Below are positions 9,291 to 17,501 of a stretch of DNA of 64,000 nt, one piece after another. The notes beneath the pieces are model-generated. The model was not told the DNA's origin. It searched no databases and was given only the letters and a program-made list of their open reading frames with translations. Source of the DNA: JBFGFX01 sp965232455 (GTDB lineage: Bacteria > Pseudomonadota > Gammaproteobacteria > Steroidobacterales > Woeseiaceae). How positions within the stretch are numbered: position 1 is the first letter of the stretch; each line of letters starts with the position of its first letter. The stretch covers positions 3,286,001 to 3,350,000 of the forward strand of contig OZ246981.1 in assembly GCA_965232455.1 (NCBI GenBank), written 5' to 3'. The position numbers were made by a program, and so were the translations under genes.

Positions 9291-9357
9291 GCCGCAGCAT
9301 TGCGATGGGGCTTTTCCCAGGAGCTGCCGCGCATCGGTGAGCGATGCTTTGGCGTTG

Positions 9358-10794
9358 TCAGCGCTTCATGGCCTGGAAGAACTGCGCGTTTGTCTTCGTG
9401 TCCTGCATCTTGTTGATCAGGAATTCCACCGCGGCGAGCTCGTCCATCGGGTGCAGGACCTTACGCAGAACCCACAGTTTCTGCAGTTCCTCCGGCTCCG
9501 TCAGAAGTTCTTCCTTGCGCGTTCCGGATCGATTGATGTTGATCGCGGGGAATACGCGCTTCTCGGAGATACGGCGATCCAGATGGATCTCCATATTGCC
9601 GGTGCCCTTGAATTCCTCGTAGATCACTTCGTCCATTTTCGAGCCGGTGTCGACGAGCGCCGTCGCCAGAATGGTCAGGCTGCCGCCCTCCTCGATGTTT
9701 CGGGCCGCGCCGAAAAAGCGTTTCGGTCGATGCAGGGCGTTCGCATCGACGCCGCCGGTCAATACCTTGCCCGATGACGGCACGACGGTATTGTAGGCGC
9801 GAGCCAGACGCGTAATCGAGTCCAGCAAAATGACGACGTCTTTCTTGTGCTCGACGAGGCGTTTGGCTTTTTCAATCACCATCTCGGCAACCTGCACGTG
9901 CCGGCTCGCAGGCTCGTCGAAGGTCGACGACACGACTTCGCCGCGCACGGTACGCGCCATCTCGGTCACTTCTTCGGGTCGCTCGTCGATCAGCAGAACG
10001 ATCAACTTCACGTCGGGATTGTTCGCCTGCATCGCCGAAGCGATGTTCTGCAGCAACATCGTTTTACCGGCTTTCGGCGGCGACACGATCAACCCGCGCT
10101 GCCCCTTGCCGATCGGCGCCACCATGTCGATGATACGCGCGGTCAGGTCCTCGGTACTGCCGTTACCCTGCTCCAGGACGAGACGGTCTCTCGGGTGCAG
10201 CGGCGTCAGATTCTCGAACAGGACCTTGTTGCGCGCGTTCTCGGGCGCATCGAAATTGATCTCGCCCACCTTCAGCAGCGCAAAATAACGCTCACCGTCT
10301 TTGGGTGGGCGGATCAACCCAGAAACGGTGTCGCCGGTGCGCAGATTAAAACGGCGAATCTGGCTTGGCGACACGTAGATGTCGTCGGGCCCGGCCAGAT
10401 ACGAACCGTCCGCTGATCGCAGGAAACCGAATCCGTCCTGCAAAATCTCGAGCACCCCGTCGCCGTAGATGTTTTCGCCGGCTTTCGCATGCTCCTTCAG
10501 GATCGAAAATATGATGTCCTGCTTGCGCGAGCGCCCAAGATTCTCGATGCCCATTTTCTCACCGAGTTGAACCAGCTCCGAGGCGGGCTTGTATTTCAAG
10601 TCCGTCAGATTCATGGCGTTCTTGCTGAGCTCTAACTGGTCCGGCGAGATAACCTCGAGATTGCCATCGTCATCCGGATACTCGTCCGATTGAGGCTTAC
10701 GCCGACGCCGCCGGCCGCCCTGGCCGCCGGAATTTTTTGACTTAGCCGACTGCTTTGGCCGGCTTCTGGTTTGATTACCCAAGTACCCTCTCAC
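9358..10794 (-). CDS. rho: Transcription termination factor Rho
   Basis: Hexameric RNA-dependent ATPase that terminates transcription. From residue 61 (MNLTDLKYKPASEL) it aligns with E. coli Rho end to end: RNA-binding cold-shock-like domain (GDGVLEILQDGFGFLRS), Walker A SPPKAGKT near residue 240, Walker B VVILLDSITR, Q/R-loop region SKMDEVIYEEFKGTGNME. An extra 60 residues precede this: a Gly/Ser stretch followed by five consecutive Arg and an acidic segment, probably disordered. The GTG start overlaps the trxA stop (GTGA); a TTG at 10782 with an adjacent GAGAGGG is an alternative. Cotranscribed with trxA. Confidence 0.96.
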   Translation of the reverse strand: MRGYLGNQTRSRPKQSAKSKNSGGQGGRRRRRKPQSDEYPDDDGNLEVISPDQLELSKNAMNLTDLKYKPASELVQLGEKMGIENLGRSRKQDIIFSILKEHAKAGENIYGDGVLEILQDGFGFLRSADGSYLAGPDDIYVSPSQIRRFNLRTGDTVSGLIRPPKDGERYFALLKVGEINFDAPENARNKVLFENLTPLHPRDRLVLEQGNGSTEDLTARIIDMVAPIGKGQRGLIVSPPKAGKTMLLQNIASAMQANNPDVKLIVLLIDERPEEVTEMARTVRGEVVSSTFDEPASRHVQVAEMVIEKAKRLVEHKKDVVILLDSITRLARAYNTVVPSSGKVLTGGVDANALHRPKRFFGAARNIEEGGSLTILATALVDTGSKMDEVIYEEFKGTGNMEIHLDRRISEKRVFPAININRSGTRKEELLTEPEELQKLWVLRKVLHPMDELAAVEFLINKMQDTKTNAQFFQAMKR

Positions 10795-11117
10795 AGATTA
10801 GATTCCAAGAACTCGGTTAATTGAGATTTGGACATAGCGCCCAATTTCTGCGCCTGCACGGCGCCGTCCTTAAACAACATCAACGTCGGAATACTGCGGA
10901 TGCCGTACTTTGGCGGCGTATTCGGATTTTCGTCGATGTTCAGCTTGGCCACGGTCATACGATCACCGTATTGCTCCGCAACCTCGTCGAGCAGCGGCGC
11001 GATCATCTTGCAGGGCCCGCACCACTCCGCCCAGAAGTCCAACAGCACGGGTTTCCCGGACTGCAGAACGTCCGCTTCAAAATTGTCATCATTGGTGTAG
11101 ACGATATTCTCGCTCAC
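10791..11117 (-). CDS. trxA: Thioredoxin 1
   Basis: 108-residue cytoplasmic dithiol reductant with the classic FWAEWCGPCKMIAP active site (Cys33, Cys36), the conserved Asp and cis-Pro region (GIRSIPTLMLFKDG). Length and sequence match E. coli TrxA. The start is GTG 11117 with GGAGG upstream. It is translationally coupled to rho, and divergent from rhlB, the same arrangement as in enterobacteria, which supports all three identifications. Confidence 0.97.
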   Translation of the reverse strand: MSENIVYTNDDNFEADVLQSGKPVLLDFWAEWCGPCKMIAPLLDEVAEQYGDRMTVAKLNIDENPNTPPKYGIRSIPTLMLFKDGAVQAQKLGAMSKSQLTEFLESNL

Positions 11118-11378
11118 CGGCCGTTACCTCCGAATTGAATCAGTTTGATCATTGGGTTTGGCGTCGCCCGTTGCGGTCCCCCGACCGAACGAACGTTGCA
11201 AAATGGATGACGCTGCCTCTTCAATCAGGCAATATGTCGCAGCTTTATCGCGGCTTCTCGTGGAATTCGTAGATGGCGAAATTGGCAGGTGCGACGAAAG
11301 TCGCGTCGGTATGGCCTAATTTGACCCGTTCGCGACGGATTTTGCAAGCTTTCTTACCCACATTTTCGTAGCAAATCC

Positions 11379-12671
11379 ATGACTGACAACCACCTGAGCG
11401 ACCTCAGATTCGACGCCCTTGAGCTGCACGAATACCTGCGTGCCGGCATCCGCGACGCGGGTTTCGAGTTTTGCACCCCGATCCAGGCCAGCACGCTGCC
11501 CATTGCGCTGTCCCAGCGGGACGTCGCGGGCCAGGCGCAGACCGGTACCGGCAAAACCGCGGCCTTCCTGATCGCCGCCTACCAACGGCTTCTGAACGCG
11601 GAACCCGAGGATTCCGGCGATTCCGCCGACAAAAAAAGGCAGCCGCGCGTTTTTGCCCTCGCGCCGACGCGCGAACTCGCCGTGCAGATCGCCAAGGACG
11701 CCGAAACGCTCGGCAAACACACTGGCCTGAAAATCGGGCTTGCCTTTGGCGGCACCGACTACGAGAAGCAGCGCCGCACGCTCGAAGACGGCGTGGATCT
11801 TCTGATCGGCACCCCCGGACGGATCATCGACTATTTCAAACAGGGCGTCTTCAAACTCGATCGGGTGCAGGTGGCAATCCTCGATGAAGCCGATCGCATG
11901 TTCGACCTGGGATTCATAAAAGACATTCGCTACCTTCTACGGCGACTGCCGCCACCGGACGAACGACTGAACATGCTGTTCTCGGCAACGTTGTCTCATC
12001 GGGTGATGGAACTTGCCTATGAGCATATGAACGAACCGGAGCTCATTCGCATCGAACCCGACAAGGTAACCGCCGATCGCGTTCGCCAGGCCATATTTTT
12101 CCCGTCCAATCAGGACAAACTCCCGCTGCTCGTCGGGCTCATCCGCGAAATGGGACAGAGTCGCATCATGGTGTTCGTCAATACCAAACGCGAGGCCGAG
12201 AGGATTCAGGATTATCTTCAGGCGAACGGTATTGACGCCCGGGCAATCTCGGGCGACGTTCCGCAAAAGAAACGCCTGGGCATGTTAATGCGTTTTCAAA
12301 GCGGTGAACTGCCGGTCCTGATCGGGACCGACGTCGCCTCCCGAGGCCTGCACATTCCGGACGTCCAGTACGTGGTGAATTACGATTTGCCTCAGGACTC
12401 GGAAGATTACGTACATCGCATCGGCCGCACCGCGCGAGCCGGCGCCTCCGGCGATGCGATCAGCTTCGGTTGCGAAACGTATGCCATCTCGCTTCCGGAC
12501 ATCGAGGACTTCATCGGCCACAAGATTCCGGTCGCCAAATACGACCCGGATCTCTTGCCGGAATTGATCAAGCCGAAACCCCGGAAAAGATCCGCTTCGT
12601 CGACGCAACAGCGACGCGGCGGCGGACGGCGACCGAAACGATCGGACCGGGAACGCGGCCGCCGATCCTAG
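11379..12671 (+). CDS. rhlB: ATP-dependent RNA helicase RhlB
   Basis: DEAD-box helicase that assists RNA turnover in the degradosome. The 430-residue protein contains the motifs in order: Q motif FCTPIQAS, motif I AQTGTGKT near residue 57, PTRELA, TPGRIIDY, DEAD (VAILDEADRMFDLGF), SAT, ARAISGD, GTDVASRGLHIP, and HRIGRTARAG. The FDLGFIKDIRYL sequence and position opposite trxA-rho point to RhlB rather than other DEAD-box paralogues. The C-terminal tail is Lys/Arg-rich (RSASSTQQRRGGGRRPKR), expected for RNA contact. Its TAG stop lies in the CTAG that starts a repeat shared with other sites. No strong ribosome-binding site is visible before ATG 11379. Confidence 0.93.
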   Translation: MTDNHLSDLRFDALELHEYLRAGIRDAGFEFCTPIQASTLPIALSQRDVAGQAQTGTGKTAAFLIAAYQRLLNAEPEDSGDSADKKRQPRVFALAPTRELAVQIAKDAETLGKHTGLKIGLAFGGTDYEKQRRTLEDGVDLLIGTPGRIIDYFKQGVFKLDRVQVAILDEADRMFDLGFIKDIRYLLRRLPPPDERLNMLFSATLSHRVMELAYEHMNEPELIRIEPDKVTADRVRQAIFFPSNQDKLPLLVGLIREMGQSRIMVFVNTKREAERIQDYLQANGIDARAISGDVPQKKRLGMLMRFQSGELPVLIGTDVASRGLHIPDVQYVVNYDLPQDSEDYVHRIGRTARAGASGDAISFGCETYAISLPDIEDFIGHKIPVAKYDPDLLPELIKPKPRKRSASSTQQRRGGGRRPKRSDRERGRRS

Positions 12672-12717
12672 GGCCTGTTAACACTACGCCAGTGAGGCCT
12701 GTTGAGTCCCGAACTAG
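12668..12717. repeat. Short CTAG-bounded repeat of the CTAGGGCCTGTTAACAC family
   Basis: A 50-bp segment that begins CTAGGGCCTGTTAACACTA and ends CTAG. The first 19 bases match the end of the larger element between feoA and feoB, and a further block (AGTGA, then CCTGTTGAGTCCC) matches the next part of that end. The left CTAG contains the rhlB stop codon and the right CTAG contains the stop of the convergent yrfG, so the entire space between the two genes is this repeat. Confidence 0.7.
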
Positions 12718-13394
12718 CTCGTAGCCGCGCCTGGCACCAGCTCCGCGACCGATTCGATACCGGGGTATTCCGGATCCCTTTTTTCCGGCCGACCGGTATC
12801 GGGCCGCGTCACCTGCAACAGGTTTTGCAGGCCAAAAATTTCCGCGCTACGCAGAACCGACACATTGTCGTCCACGAACAGCGTGGTCTCGGGATCGAAG
12901 GTTTCTGCGTCTTCGATGGCCTGCCAGAAGGACTGTTCTTCTTTGGCATGGCCGACGCCGTGTGACGAATAAATCCGGTCGAAGTAAACGTCGAGGCCGG
13001 TGACCTCGGCTTTCAGCGACAGCGTGTCCTGATGGCTGTTGGTCACCAGCAGCACTCGAATACGACTCGCCGCGACGGTTTCCAGAAAACGTTTCGCACC
13101 GGGAAGATAATCGATTTTCTCCCGGTGTTCGCGATGAAGGGACATGACGTCGATGCTCAGGCGCTCGCTCCAGTGATCGAGGCAATACCAGTCCAGCGTC
13201 CCCTCGAGCTCCTTGTACACGCTGTAAAGCTGCTGGCGAGCCTCGTCGCCGGGCAGCCTATGCCGCGCGGCATACGCCTGCGGGACCAGGGTAAGCCACA
13301 GGTAGTTGTCGTAGGCAAGATCCAGCAGCGTGCCGTCCATGTCCAGCATCAGGGTACGGCAGCGTTCGAGCCTGTCTTTCGAGTAGGTGGACAT
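12714..13394 (-). CDS. yrfG: GMP/IMP nucleotidase (HAD superfamily)
   Basis: 226-residue HAD hydrolase that removes the phosphate of purine nucleotides. HAD motif I is LDMDGTLLDLAYDNYLW, nearly identical to E. coli YrfG; motif II is VTNSH; the distal motif is TLFVDDNVSVL near residue 169. The YCLDHWSERL segment is also YrfG-like. In many gammaproteobacteria yrfG, nudE and cysQ are adjacent. Here yrfG is divergent from cysQ and nudE is absent between them. It ends inside the 50-bp repeat described at 12668. Confidence 0.9.
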   Translation of the reverse strand: MSTYSKDRLERCRTLMLDMDGTLLDLAYDNYLWLTLVPQAYAARHRLPGDEARQQLYSVYKELEGTLDWYCLDHWSERLSIDVMSLHREHREKIDYLPGAKRFLETVAASRIRVLLVTNSHQDTLSLKAEVTGLDVYFDRIYSSHGVGHAKEEQSFWQAIEDAETFDPETTLFVDDNVSVLRSAEIFGLQNLLQVTRPDTGRPEKRDPEYPGIESVAELVPGAATS

Positions 13395-13610
13395 CCGGCA
13401 CGTTCCTTACTCTGGTTATGGATTGCTCGTCGGAGCGGACAACACGAGCCTCTCGCTAGAGATCAATCCGCACCGACCGGGATGCCCGCTACGATTACCG
13501 AGGGCGGATTGCGTCCCGACGGGCGACTCGAAACAAAAGCTTACTCTTATCAATACAATTGGCAATTACCTTATACTGCGTGCCCAACCCAAACCGGAGA
13601 ACGGACAAAC

Positions 13611-14414
13611 GTGGATGCAGTACAGCTGATCGACCCCGTGGTGGAACTCTGCCGTCAGGCCGGCACCGTAATCCTCGACGTGTACGAGACGGACTTCGAC
13701 GTTCAACACAAAGACGACCGGTCGCCGTTGACCAAAGCCGATTTGGCGGCCCACCGCGTGATTACCGCAGGACTGGCCGAACTCACGGCCGACTTGCCGA
13801 TGATCTCCGAGGAATCCGGTCTGCCGGCGTTCGCGGAGCGCAGTCGCTGGGACTCCTACTGGTTGATCGACCCGCTCGACGGTACGAAGGAATTCGTCAA
13901 TCGCAACGGCGAGTTCACCGTCAACGTCGCGCTGATCCAGGGCGACAGGCCGGTGCTCGGCGTCGTGCACGTCCCGGTCACGCGGAAGACCTACGTCGGC
14001 TGCGAAGGTTATGGCGCGGAACGTCGTAATCCGGACGGCTCGGCCGAGCGCATATCGGTCTCGGTCGAAAGCCGGACCCCGGTGCGCGTCGTCGGCAGCC
14101 GCTCACACCGCGGCGACAGCCTGAACGCCTATCTCGAACAAATCGGCGATTTCGAGCTGCATCCCGTCGGCAGCTCGCTCAAGTTCTGCTACGTAGCCGA
14201 GGGGTCCGCGGACGTTTATCCGCGCTTTGGACCCACCTCCGAGTGGGATACGGCCGCCGCGCAGGCGGTGGTCGAACAGGCTGGCGGCCAGGTGCTCGTG
14301 TTCGACGGTAAGCCGCTGGCCTACAACAAAAAAGACAGTATCCTGAACGCCCACTTTCTGGTCACCGGACCGCAGGACCACGACTGGCTGGGCATCGCGC
14401 AGGGCCTGGTTTGA
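13611..14414 (+). CDS. cysQ: 3'(2'),5'-bisphosphate nucleotidase CysQ
   Basis: Mg-dependent phosphatase that converts PAP (3'-phosphoadenosine 5'-phosphate) to AMP, recycling the by-product of sulfate assimilation. The 267-residue protein carries the inositol-phosphatase signatures: SPLTKADLAAH, ISEESG (metal-binding Glu), WLIDPLDGTKEFVNRNGEFTVNVAL near residue 85, and WDTAAAQAVVEQAGG near 212. I chose GTG 13611, with GGAG 12 nt upstream; the frame is open far to the left, but that part overlaps yrfG on the other strand and is not CysQ-like. Followed 75 bp later by the DUF465 gene. Confidence 0.93.
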   Translation: MDAVQLIDPVVELCRQAGTVILDVYETDFDVQHKDDRSPLTKADLAAHRVITAGLAELTADLPMISEESGLPAFAERSRWDSYWLIDPLDGTKEFVNRNGEFTVNVALIQGDRPVLGVVHVPVTRKTYVGCEGYGAERRNPDGSAERISVSVESRTPVRVVGSRSHRGDSLNAYLEQIGDFELHPVGSSLKFCYVAEGSADVYPRFGPTSEWDTAAAQAVVEQAGGQVLVFDGKPLAYNKKDSILNAHFLVTGPQDHDWLGIAQGLV

Positions 14415-14489
14415 GCACCGTTGCAACAAACGGCTGCTATTATAGAAAGTGACGTTCGATTTTCTCCGGGGGCATAAGCATCCGCGACC

Positions 14490-14705
14490 ATGAACGATAA
14501 AATCGATACCGAGTGTTTCAAAAACCTGACACGGCTCAAGGATCTGCGTATGAGTCATCGCGACCTCGATGACCTAATCGACAGACTGTCCGAAGACCCT
14601 CTGGTCGATCAGCTGCGCATTCGCCGCCTCAAGAAGCGGCGTCTCATCCTCAAAGACATGATTGCCAGTCTCGAGAGTGAGCTGATCCCGGATTTGGACG
14701 CTTAG
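14490..14705 (+). CDS. DUF465 (YdcH family) small protein
   Basis: 71-residue, highly charged, helical protein. The sequence FKNLTRLKDLRMSHRDLDDLI followed by IRRLKKRRLILKDMI is characteristic of the YdcH/DUF465 family, short coiled-coil proteins found widely in Proteobacteria. Function is not established. It ends 13 bp before the convergent feoB stop. Confidence 0.85.
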   Translation: MNDKIDTECFKNLTRLKDLRMSHRDLDDLIDRLSEDPLVDQLRIRRLKKRRLILKDMIASLESELIPDLDA

Positions 14706-14718
14706 GATTCGGGGCCCG

Positions 14719-16905
14719 TCAAGTCCCGAGCTGGAATGCCAGCAGCGCGCCGACGTAACCGAGTGAGGTCATGTAGAACCAGGCGAAAACGGGCCAACCC
14801 CAGCCGTTGGTTTCCCGGCGAATCACCGCAATCGTCGCCGCGCACTGCAGACAGCAGGCGTAAAAAATCAGCAAGCCGATAACCATCGGTAACGTGAAAA
14901 CGGCGCGGCCGTCCGGCCACGTCGCGGATTGCAGGCGTGCCGTCAGGGACTCCTCGTCCGCCTCGTCACCCACCGCGTAAATCGTTCCCAACACGGCCAC
15001 GACGACCTCGCGCGCCGGAAAACCGGCGATCACCGCCGCGGACACTTTCCAATCCCAGCCTAACGGCCGGAATACCGGCTCGACGACTTTGCCCATGCGG
15101 CCGAGCCAGCTTTGCTCGAGCTGGCGCGCCGCGGCCGTATTTTGCAGCTCTGCGGCCGCCGCCTCGAGTTCTTCGCCCGTCAGGCTCTGTTCGAGCTGCG
15201 CCTGGCGCCCACTCATTTCGGCGGCGATTTGCTCGGAGTGCGGAAAATACGCAAGCGCCCAGACGACGATCGCGACTGCGAAGATGACCGTGCCGGCGCG
15301 ATACAGAAATACCTTGGCGCGGGCCAGGAGCTGCATTGCAACCGTCTGCAGGTTGGGGCGACGAAACTCCGGCAGCATCAGTGCAAACGACGGTTTCGGG
15401 CCGCGCAACGCGGTTTGACGCAGCATCAGCGCGGTCAGCAGGCCCGCAAGAATGCCCAGCAGATACAGTCCCAACAGCACAAGACCCTGCAGATTGAACG
15501 GGCCGACGAGTTCGTCCGGCACAAACGCCGCAATCAACAGGGCGTAAACCGGCAGCCTGGCCGAACAGGTCATGAACGGTGCCGCCAGGATTGTGGCGAT
15601 ACGATCGCGCCGGTTCGGGATGACGCGCGTGGCCATGATACCCGGCACCGCGCAGGCGAAACTCGAAATCATCGGAATGACGGACTGACCGGACAGGCCC
15701 ACCGAACGCATCACCCGGTCCATCAGATACGCTGCTCTTGCCAGATAACCGGAGTCCTCCAGAACGATAATGAACAAAAACAGGATCAGGATTTGCGGCA
15801 AAAATATCACGACGCTGCCGACGCCGGCGATGACGCCATCGGTGAGCAGGCTCGATAACACGCCTTCCGGCAGGGCGTTCTGAACCAGCGAACCCAGCGA
15901 CGCGGCAGCGCCGTCGATGGCGTCCATGAGCGGTGTCGCCCAGGCGAATACCGCCTGAAAAACCAGGCCCATGACCAGAAACAGGCCGAGCGTGCCGGGC
16001 ACCGGCCGATTGACCCAGCTACCGACGCGCGACAGCCAGGTCGTGAGAACCGGTGCCGTCGAGCGCACCTCGGCGAGCACGTCTCGAACCCACGCATAAC
16101 GCTGTCGGGCTTCCTCGGCGAGCGGCGGCTGCCCGCCGAACAGTTCGGTCCGCAGCGTTTCGAGGCGCTGCCTGCCGTTTTCGCCCAGCAGCGCGACAAC
16201 ACGCCGCTCGATATCACCCGAGACGTCAATCAATGCGCGCTCGATTTCCGTCCGGGTGACGTCCTCGGGCAGATCCGCCGCAAGCGCGCCCGCAGCCGCG
16301 GCGAGCGGCGGCCAGAATGCCTCGAAGTTCGGCGCTGGTGCACCCGGCAACGTCGCCAGAGCAGCCTTCAGCACGCCCATGCCCTGGCCGGTGGTTGCCA
16401 CGACCGGACACACCCTCACACCACCGAGGCGTCGCTCGAGCGCTTCACAATCGACCCGAACGCCGGCCGACTCGGCGGCGTCGACCATCGTCAGCGCGAC
16501 AACGATGGGTAAGCCGAGCCCCATCAGCTGTTGCGCCAGATAGAGCCCCTGATACAGATGGGTTGCGCTGACGACGGCAAGGATGCCGGCGGGCATGGGC
16601 GTACCTTGCATCCTGCCGAGCACGACGTCGATGGAGATTCGCTCCTCCAGCGAGTGCGCGCTCAGCGAAAACGTCCCCGGTAAGTCGATGAATTCAAGCG
16701 CCTCGTCGTCGAGGTAGGCCGTGCCGGTATGTCTTTCGACCGTGACGCCGGGATAGTTGCCGGTTTTTTGTCGCAGCCCCGTCAATCGATTGAACACGGT
16801 GCTCTTGCCGCTGTTCGGATTGCCGACGACGGCGATCGAGGTCAAGGCATGCCGGCGGACTTTGATTTGGTCCGCCGCAACTCGGCTTACGGTTGACTTG
16901 GACAA
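14719..16905 (-). CDS. feoB: Ferrous iron transporter FeoB
   Basis: Inner-membrane Fe(II) permease with an N-terminal G domain. Numbering from TTG 16905 (728 residues): G1 GNPNSGKST near 28, IDLPGTFSL (G3) near 73, then a G4 that reads TMVD (139-142) instead of the usual NxxD. The membrane half contains two Gate regions with about eight helices, including the motif SFACAVPGIMATR, and ends with FYACCLQCAATIAV. The start is uncertain: the frame is open into the palindromic element that separates it from feoA (to 16965), and TTG 16845, directly before TSIAVVGNPNSGKS, would give the conventional FeoB N terminus. No feoC follows. Confidence 0.92.
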   Translation of the reverse strand: MSKSTVSRVAADQIKVRRHALTSIAVVGNPNSGKSTVFNRLTGLRQKTGNYPGVTVERHTGTAYLDDEALEFIDLPGTFSLSAHSLEERISIDVVLGRMQGTPMPAGILAVVSATHLYQGLYLAQQLMGLGLPIVVALTMVDAAESAGVRVDCEALERRLGGVRVCPVVATTGQGMGVLKAALATLPGAPAPNFEAFWPPLAAAAGALAADLPEDVTRTEIERALIDVSGDIERRVVALLGENGRQRLETLRTELFGGQPPLAEEARQRYAWVRDVLAEVRSTAPVLTTWLSRVGSWVNRPVPGTLGLFLVMGLVFQAVFAWATPLMDAIDGAAASLGSLVQNALPEGVLSSLLTDGVIAGVGSVVIFLPQILILFLFIIVLEDSGYLARAAYLMDRVMRSVGLSGQSVIPMISSFACAVPGIMATRVIPNRRDRIATILAAPFMTCSARLPVYALLIAAFVPDELVGPFNLQGLVLLGLYLLGILAGLLTALMLRQTALRGPKPSFALMLPEFRRPNLQTVAMQLLARAKVFLYRAGTVIFAVAIVVWALAYFPHSEQIAAEMSGRQAQLEQSLTGEELEAAAAELQNTAAARQLEQSWLGRMGKVVEPVFRPLGWDWKVSAAVIAGFPAREVVVAVLGTIYAVGDEADEESLTARLQSATWPDGRAVFTLPMVIGLLIFYACCLQCAATIAVIRRETNGWGWPVFAWFYMTSLGYVGALLAFQLGT

Positions 16906-16906
16906 G

Positions 16907-17177
16907 CTAGGGCCTGTTAACACCAAGTGAATAATCGCTGCTGTTGCTCTGTTGCCGCCCAGCAAGGCGGAAGGAGCGCCGTGTAGTCAGTCTACATAAG
17001 CGACTGACAACGCGGCTGGGCGGCAACAGAGCAACAGCCCTTTGGGTTGAGCCCCAACACGCGCCACTCGGCGTTGCTCGTCGCTCATTTGGAGTCACCA
17101 AACTACGCTCCTCGCGCCTTGATTGGCGCGTGTTGGGGCTCAACAGCGATCATTCACTTAGTGTTAACAGGCCCTAG
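16907..17177. mobile_element. MITE-like palindromic element inserted between feoA and feoB
   Basis: 271 bp bounded by CTAG on both sides (16907-16910, 17174-17177). Terminal inverted repeats of about 32 bp start GGCCTGTTAACAC and differ at two positions. Inside are two long perfect stems: 24 bp (16940-16963 with 17015-17038, starting GCTGTTGCTCTG) and 21 bp (17046-17066 with 17124-17144, starting GTTGAGCCCCAAC). It has no coding capacity for a transposase. The CTAG pair fits a 4-bp YTAR target duplication as made by IS5-type transposases (established for that family; assignment here is inference). The right CTAG contains the feoA stop codon. Shorter relatives lie at 12668 and 41010. Confidence 0.75.
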
Positions 17178-17407
17178 ATGATAGGCGTTACGCCGAAACG
17201 GAGGGCATGTTCGCGGCGAAGCGAGATCGCGGTGCCGAACAGCTTGAATTCGATCGGATCACCGCCGATTGCGGAACTCGCCAGGCCGATTTCCGCGCCT
17301 TCGACGAGACCCATGACCATCAGGCGCTGCACGGCCGGGTCCGTGCAATCAACGGATTCGATGCGGTACAGACGGTGATCGCCTTTTTCGAGTTCGGCCA
17401 GTGTCAT
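17174..17407 (-). CDS. feoA: FeoA family ferrous iron transport accessory protein
   Basis: 77-residue SH3-like cytoplasmic protein required with FeoB for Fe(II) uptake. Typical FeoA pattern: LAELEKGDHRLYRIESV, QRLMVMGLVEGAEI, and IEFKLFGTAISLRREHALRFGV. It starts 35 bp downstream of a Fur box. The stop codon TAG is inside the CTAG boundary of the 271-bp element, which separates feoA from feoB where family operons usually have a few bases or an overlap. Confidence 0.93.
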   Translation of the reverse strand: MTLAELEKGDHRLYRIESVDCTDPAVQRLMVMGLVEGAEIGLASSAIGGDPIEFKLFGTAISLRREHALRFGVTPII

Positions 17408-17441
17408 CGTTGCCAGGCCCTGATACCGTGGGTCAAAAAAG

Positions 17442-17459
17442 AATGATAACGATTCTCAT
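17442..17459. promoter_or_regulatory. Putative Fur box upstream of feoA
   Basis: AATGATAACGATTCTCAT closely matches the Fur consensus (read on the minus strand ATGAGAATCGTTATCATT). It lies 35 bp before the feoA start codon, between feoA and the end of the upstream trhO, so it could cover the feoAB promoter and repress it when iron is replete. Confidence 0.75.
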
Positions 17460-17501
17460 CTAGCCCCACAACGACCGCGATCACTGACCGATACACCCGC
17501 A

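Noticed and set aside
13032..13610. Upstream extension of cysQ
   Set aside because: Overlaps yrfG on the other strand; no similarity to CysQ and no ribosome-binding site, so GTG 13611 is preferred.
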